DNA of 64,000 bases from Scatophagus argus (Eukaryota > Chordata > Actinopteri > Scatophagidae): contig NC_058511.1 of assembly GCF_020382885.2 (NCBI RefSeq), positions 2,449,501-2,513,500 on the forward strand. Reading direction: 5' to 3'. Position numbers and translations under genes: made by a program. Each line of letters opens with the position of its first letter. The first letter of the stretch is position 1. Below, piece after piece: positions 62,801 through 64,000 of the stretch. The notes beneath the pieces are model-generated. The model was not told the origin of the DNA, did not search any database, and worked only from the letters and a program-made list of their open reading frames with translations.

Positions 62801-63687
62801 AAATCCCAACCTTTAAGAGGCTGGAACCAGCAAATGTTTTGACATTTTTGCTTGAAAAATGACTGACATGATTAATTGATAATCAAAATAATTGGAAACT
62901 GATTTTCTTTCCATCGCCTACTCGCAGCAGCCAGAGTTATTATATACTTCTAGGATATATTAAAAGAATATAATAATTCTAGCTGCTGTCGTCTACTTTT
63001 TTTTTTCATCATGCTTTCATACTTTGCCCAGCATGATTGTGAAACAGGAATTAAATTCCATTCTCTGAGGTATTAAAAGCTCTTAAATTTAAGTTGGTGA
63101 ACTCTGCTGAAGCCCTGCAAGAGAAGGAAGACCGACTTTGTCTGTGACTCAAGCTGCAAGTCACACTGCGTCTGTAAAACAAAACACTGGTGAAGCTGTC
63201 ACTTCTGTCCAATTCTGTTTCATGGCCTGTCCTGCTGCCTGACTCAGCTTTACTTCTGTGCGTGTGTGTGTGTGTGTGTGTTGACAGAGCCACAGAATTC
63301 CTTGAGACTCTGGAGATGTCACCAGAGACTGAAGCCATGTGGAGGACGCTCAGCAAGCTGGCTCTAGAGGCTCACCAGCTGCACATCGCGGAAAGGTCAG
63401 CAAGAGACACACACACACACACACACACACACTGAAAACCACAAGCTGATATTCGCATTTTGTGCTAATTACATTCTGGGACTTCATTGTACGTGAGACT
63501 TATCTGTGTGACTGAAGAGGAATGAGACAGGAAGGCATTCTAGGTCACCTGGAATGAAAAAGCACACCTTTGTACACATATAAGTGGATACACACACACA
63601 GCAGGTGACTGTGTCCTTCTCTGACTTCCCTCTAACTTCATTAATCATCAAAGACAATCTTTAAAACAAAAATTCTATCGTAAGCAT

Positions 63688-63724
<37 letters not shown>

Positions 63725-64000
63725 GTTTTGAGAAACTTTTCAAATTTGAATTCTCTGTTATTAATAATGCATATGCTGTTCGTTAGGCATCGGCTTGATT
63801 TGCATTAATCATGAAATCAGGGAAAAAATGGTTTTGTCTGGAGTGTGTAATGTTAATGAGGGAGGGAAGCAAGAGAGAGAACTTTTTTTCTTTCATGACT
63901 CGTTCATTAATCTGATGCAACTGTTCAGAGAGAGTTGGTAATAAAGTGGCCAAATGCTAAGTTGTGCCTTTTCATTTCTCAGCACCCTCACACTGCAGCG
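52182..64000 (+). CDS. ift172: ift172, intraflagellar transport protein 172, 5' part (runs off the right edge)
   Basis: The largest IFT-B subunit, needed to build cilia. Eighteen exons: 52182-52220, 52764-52907, 53264-53376, 53479-53518, 53604-53669, 53856-53935, 54120-54207, 54303-54517, 54723-54846, 55067-55162, 55578-55739, 55878-55931, 56153-56256, 57208-57293, 58396-58508, 60840-61007, 61825-61961 and 63288-63395. They give 645 codons plus two bases, in continuous phase. This covers the N-terminal WD40 propellers and the start of the TPR-like region (human protein about 1,749 aa). Recognisable stretches are '[12 protein letters not shown]', '[10 protein letters not shown]' and '[15 protein letters not shown]'. 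Exon 19 is not in the window. Several 3' splice sites carry TG repeats in place of a pyrimidine tract. Confidence 0.95.
55047..55060 (+). repeat. (TG)n tract at the ift172 exon 10 acceptor
   Basis: A short TG run ends 6 nt before exon 10 (55067), in the place of the polypyrimidine tract. Confidence 0.8.
56720..56870 (+). repeat. dispersed repeat family F, copy in ift172 intron 13
   Basis: 'GTGGAGGAAGTATTCAGG', 'ACTTAAGTAAAAGTACCAGT' and 'CTACAAGTAAAAGCTC' give the same 'AAGTA/TACTT' word pattern as 11130-11390. The rest of intron 13 (56257-57207) shows nothing else recognisable. Confidence 0.4.
57590..57720 (+). repeat. dispersed repeat family D, copy 2 (ift172 intron 14)
   Basis: It aligns with 2845-3010. 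Shared landmarks are 'GGCTCACTGACTGTGTTTTC', 'CAGTGGAGCTCTATGG' and 'GGCTATGGATACAC'. The copies are in the same orientation and well diverged, so the insertion is old. Confidence 0.5.
59819..59858. repeat. compound (CT)n(CA)n microsatellite
   Basis: A CT run passing directly into a CA run inside ift172 intron 15. Confidence 0.9.
60685..60790 (-). repeat. dispersed repeat family E, inverted copy (ift172 intron 15)
   Basis: The reverse complement reads 'GAAGCTGGAGTCAGAAGG' then 'TTAGCTTAGCTTAGCAGAAA', matching family E at 18855-18995. It ends about 50 bp before ift172 exon 16. Confidence 0.45.
62605..62895 (+). repeat. dispersed repeat family A, copy in ift172 intron 17
   Basis: It runs from 'AGGTCTGCCGCTAACTATTA' through 'CTTTAAGAGGCTGGAACCAG' and 'TTTTTGCTTGAAAAATGACT' to 'GATAATCAAAATAATTGG'. 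It is the most complete copy of family A in the window. Confidence 0.55.
63257..63281 (+). repeat. (TG)12 tract just before ift172 exon 18
   Basis: The run ends 6 nt before the exon 18 start (63288), where a pyrimidine tract would normally be. It is complementary to the (AC)n tract on the other side of the exon. Confidence 0.9.
63406..63434 (+). repeat. (AC)n tract just after ift172 exon 18
   Basis: It begins 11 nt after the exon 18 end (63395). See the complementary (TG)n tract at 63257-63281. Confidence 0.9.
63690..63724. repeat. (CT)n microsatellite in ift172 intron 18
   Basis: A CT run with one CCC interruption, in the last, incomplete intron of the window. Confidence 0.9.

Noticed and set aside
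63983..64000. Possible start of ift172 exon 19 after TTTCTCAG at the right edge
   Set aside because: The phase requires completing an Arg codon followed by Cys-Phe; the bases CACCCTC do not fit, so this is probably intron.

Overview
The window is nuclear DNA of a ray-finned fish, probably a percomorph. It has GT-AG split vertebrate genes with short introns, many CA/GT microsatellites, a tRNA-derived SINE and several dispersed repeats of the kind common in teleosts. Proteins were recognised from remembered vertebrate family sequences. Exon borders were set by hand from splice sites and checked for unbroken reading phase across every junction.

Layout. From right to left on the minus strand are CAD (49479-33262, 44 exons, 2,235 aa), a cysteine-string-protein gene of the DNAJC5/DNAJC5G type (coding 25206-21878, probable 5' exon near 31.1 kb) and trim54/MuRF3 (15944-5525, 8 exons, 370 aa). 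This is the order and relative orientation I recall for human 2p23 (CAD, DNAJC5G, TRIM54), but with no SLC30A3 between them. On the plus strand are a tRNA-Ala(UGC) gene at 51558-51629 and the first 18 coding exons of ift172 from 52182, which runs off the right edge. CAD and ift172 are head to head, 2.7 kb apart, with the tRNA between.

The four protein genes do unrelated jobs: de novo pyrimidine synthesis (CAD), synaptic-vesicle/exocytic co-chaperone (dnajc5g), sarcomere/microtubule E3 ligase (trim54) and intraflagellar transport (ift172). They share position, not a pathway. Promoter motifs fit each gene: a CACGTG E-box 82 bp before the CAD start, two X-box matches before ift172, and a perfect MEF2 site upstream of trim54.

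No undescribed multi-gene system is visible. The points most worth following are: ift172 exon 18 lying between complementary (GT)n and (AC)n tracts; alternative 3' exons in the dnajc5 gene; a trim54 splice donor buried in a 55-bp GT repeat; loss of the proline after the CAD MAPK threonine; and two near-identical SINE copies 10.6 kb apart. The rest of the non-coding sequence holds dispersed repeats and microsatellites or nothing I can identify.
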